Shown here: positions 61,601 to 64,000 of the stretch, one piece after another | How positions within the stretch are numbered: the stretch's first letter is position 1 | How the letters are laid out: the number at the start of each line of letters is the position of its first letter | Source: Gordius sp. MW1 | Taxonomy: Eukaryota; Nematomorpha; Gordioida; Gordea; Gordiidae | Assembly: GCA_964036665.1 (NCBI GenBank) | Contig: OZ038531.1 | Coordinates: 10,230,168 to 10,294,167 of the forward strand | Direction of reading: 5' to 3' | Length of the DNA stretch: 64,000 bases | Translations under genes and position numbers: made by a program | The notes under the pieces: generated by a model | The model's database searches: none | The model's input: the letters and a program-made list of their open reading frames with translations, nothing else | What the model was told of the DNA's origin: nothing

Positions 61601-63576
61601 ACTTAATATAAGAATATTCTTTGGTAGCAATCAAAATTTTTAAAGGTATATCTTTAAATATTAATTACTCATTCGCAATGGAATAGAGCTGAGCGCTGTA
61701 TACAGCACAAAGACTAATTCTCTTATAAGTTCCAAAGTTAAATTTGCATTAAAATTGATTAAAATATCTGTGCTTATTTTGTGCTTAGTAAAAAAATTAA
61801 AAAGATCCGCCTTAAGTCGTATTGCGGAGCTCCAGAAATGATTGATTCAATCAATATCTCGTGGATTATTTTTTTTTATTTTGTAAGCACAGTGCTAATT
61901 AATTTCTGAATCTGAGATCTTTCAAGAATCTCTCAACTATGGGCAAATTTTTCAGTGAATAATTTAAGCACCTTGCGATACCACTTAAATTTGTTGACAT
62001 TAATAATGCTTAATTTCTCATAAGCTACCTTTAACAAAGGATTTTAGATTTGATGTGCAGAATGTTAAATAATAGCGCCTTATTATTATGATTTTATACT
62101 GATTGTAATAAAGTTTTGTTATTTAAATCGTTAAAAAGGAGCCATTATAAATAACTATGAAAGTCTGTAATCTGTAATTTCATAAAAAATTTTAATTTAA
62201 TTATTTTGATATCGTTATTTTAGGACGATACATTATGATTAACATATTTTTTCAAAATAAAAATTAACTAAATGTTTTTTATTCTCGGTATTTATTATTA
62301 ATCCATGCAAAATTATAGAAACAATAATTTCTTCCATATTTAGAAAAAAATAGGTATTATTAACAAACTTTTAAGACATATTGTGTCTTGTATTGTGAGA
62401 TATAATAACAATAACTTGCCTTTAATTAAAGATGTGTCCCTGAACAATATTTGCCACCAGTGATGACATTTCATTGCCAAGGATTAGATATTATAAAAGT
62501 ATTGACTCATATGAATACTCTTCGAGATATTTTTTGGAAGAAATCGAAACAATGTGGCGATAAAAATTGTCCCTTAGACATGATGAAAGTCATTATGCGG
62601 GTAATTTTGCATAATAGATTTAATTTTTATTATTAATTAGTTTACTCAATGATATTTATGGGTTTTACCTAAAATTTATTTAAGCGTGCTAATTTTAAAA
62701 ATAATATAATATTTAAAACATAGGACATTGACATTACAGACATACCCTATAATTTTGTTATTTGTGGAACGAAACAAACTCTTTTGTTTAGTCAGGGCCT
62801 CAAACGGGAACTGATTCTCAGTTCTCATTTAAATCTAGATGTATGTATTATGAAAGATAATTCTCTAGATGATATTTGCAACCATGAAAAAGAAACAACT
62901 CTATGCAGGTTTACTTCAAATCTTATTCGTCTAAAATAGCATTATTTATAAAAAATGATGCCTTAATTGATAATACAGATGTGGTGGAAGAGATTTTATT
63001 AATCCTAGCCAGTTTAACTATATTTGCCATGGGAATAATATGTCACTTTTGATTAAGGATATCAATAGAATTCAAAAAAGCTATAAAAATGTGGGAAGCT
63101 GGAGGCTAAAATTCACAAATATAATGATATCTTTTCTTTTTCAAGTTGTTATAAAACGCATTTTTAAAATTAGTTGTATAGAATCTCAAAAGATTTGAAA
63201 ATCCACTGGGCCCTTGTGAAAACTTTACTACTTTAGAATCAAAGATGTCTAAAGAAGGAAACCTTTTAATAACGACCCCCGTTGGCATTAAAATATGCAA
63301 GCGTAGCATCATGGAATTTTGTCGACTAGCTGAATACCACCATCCTTGCAGGTTTATTTATTTTACCTTATCATCCTTTTTTACCGCTTTTAAAACAGAA
63401 TCTTCAAATTTAACGCTCTTTTATTTTGCACTTTTTATTTTTGTTTATGATTTATACATGTTACAGATGTTAATAATCATGAAAAAAATTATACTTATCT
63501 AAATTTTAAATTAGACTACTCTGACGTTTTTAGATTTTTAGAGGGTATGATTGGAATGGACCACTTCTTTACATAG
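58674..63576 (+). CDS. Uncharacterised spliced gene model (6 exons, 270 aa)
   Basis: I do not recognise this protein. Proposed exons are 58674-58816, 62432-62600, 62724-62908, 62979-63144, 63245-63351 and 63534-63576. All borders are GT-AG, the phases are compatible and the total is exactly 271 codons including TAG. The start is the ATG in ataATGgat. Visible traits are an acidic N-terminal part (DEEEAL near residue 20), several Cys pairs (KDPLMKLCLEYSHTGLCR; KKSKQCGDKNC), a CRCGG motif near residue 165 followed by NYICHGNN, and a short C-terminal end (HHPCRFLEGM). CRCGG recalls CSL zinc fingers of DPH3/DPH4, but the second Cys pair is not conserved, so this is only a resemblance. The first intron is 3.6 kb and holds an antisense RTE fragment; microexons could be hidden there. 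Donors of exons 3-5 (gtttac, gttgtt, gtttat) are weak. The four exons from 62432 to 63351 are the best supported. Confidence 0.45.
59930..61280 (-). mobile_element. RTE-clade LINE fragment, antisense, inside intron 1 of the unknown gene
   Basis: From high to low coordinate the minus strand encodes HIADLKETRWNGT near 61205-61170 (endonuclease QETRW motif), EEKVIIGGDFTTY near 61060-61020, SEIDYLLIRRKDSWRIKD-type sequence near 60860-60800, and the linker KWQTNWITKRETMYKLAKMR near 60390-60330 with KRYFKDLINTAND near 60225. It ends before the RT catalytic boxes. Confidence 0.85.
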
Positions 63577-63776
63577 TCTCTAATTAACACTTATCAATTT
63601 CTAACATACTAAAACGAATGGTAAATTTTATTAAATCATCTATTTAAGCGCCATTTATAGGCTTATAAGTTCACATCTAACCCTTTTTAAAAAGTGTGAG
63701 GCGATTTCCATATAGAAAACAATACAATCTTATATATAAAAATGAAACTATGTGTGATATGCCGCCACCAATTTTT

Positions 63777-63878
63777 GAAAACTACCAGACCGATTTGGCT
63801 CAAAATTTCACAGTTTGTTTCTGACACTCCGGAGCATGTTTTAAGATTTGTTTGAGCCAAATCGGTCCAGTAGTTTTC
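63777..63878. repeat. Inverted repeat with 28-bp arms
   Basis: Left arm GAAAACTACCAGACCGATTT... (63777-63804) and right arm ending CCAGTAGTTTTC (63851-63878) are inverted copies around a 46-bp centre. Such accgatttggctcaaa palindromes are common at ends of invertebrate repeats. The element's limits are not visible and may extend past the window. Confidence 0.7.
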
Positions 63879-64000
63879 GAGTATTCGTACGCGTTGCACT
63901 GTATACGGAAATAGAACAATAGAATAGAACATATAGACATCAAACTTTATTTTTACTTCAATAACCGCTTTATCATCATATATGCCTTAAAATTCCAACA

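Noticed and set aside
1-64000. CRISPR arrays, bacterial operons or ribosomal RNA.
   Set aside because: No regularly spaced identical repeats with unique spacers, no long intact bacterial-type frames and no rRNA core sequence. Intron-containing genes show that this is nuclear eukaryotic DNA.

Overview
This window comes from a nuclear eukaryotic genome, most likely a metazoan with strongly AT-rich DNA. Two genes are recognised with confidence, both spliced and on the + strand: a PWP2 (UTP-B/SSU processome) orthologue at 48352-53221, and an NDFIP-type Nedd4-adaptor at 39978-43499. A third model on the + strand (58674-63576, six exons, 270 aa) is open and phase-consistent throughout but matches no family I can name. 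All splice sites used are GT-AG. The PWP2 gene has very small introns at its 5' end (31-38 bp) and larger ones toward its 3' end (up to 338 bp). That gradient has been reported for schistosomes, so a flatworm-like or other small-intron invertebrate is plausible, but the sequence alone does not settle the organism.

Layout. Positions 1-25 kb hold no recognisable host gene. They are AT-rich DNA carrying many short non-autonomous DNA transposons: a family with CATGGGCGTAGCC-type ends and long G/C runs (several copies with exact 8-bp target duplications), hAT-like elements rich in GGTTCGG/GATCCGAT repeats, a PIF/Harbinger-like MITE, and pogo/Tc1-like elements flanked by TA. From 25 to 30 kb an RTE-type LINE is split by a 2.9-kb hAT-like element. 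That element contains an array of CCAAT-hairpin units and tRNA-like B boxes. From 30 to 35 kb there is a 0.45-kb foldback element and a 1.1-kb hAT relic that carries a nested MITE. From 35 to 39.4 kb lie two decayed RTE copies ending in a GAA tract. From 40 to 43.5 kb is the NDFIP gene, whose 2-kb intron holds an antisense RTE fragment. From 43.7 to 47.2 kb are further antisense RTE and hAT relics and an almost perfect palindromic MITE. From 48.3 to 53.3 kb is PWP2. From 53.6 to 54.3 kb is a reverse-oriented copy of the CCAAT-hairpin/tRNA-like repeat. From 58.7 to 63.6 kb is the unknown gene, with an antisense RTE fragment in its first intron.

The genes do not form an operon or a pathway. PWP2 acts in nucleolar ribosome assembly and NDFIP in endosomal/Golgi ubiquitin-ligase recruitment. 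The rest of the window is mostly a record of nested transposon insertions, several dated relative to each other by target duplications and one by an empty paralogous site. Host exons in this genome can be very short, so additional small exons in the apparently empty stretches cannot be excluded by eye.
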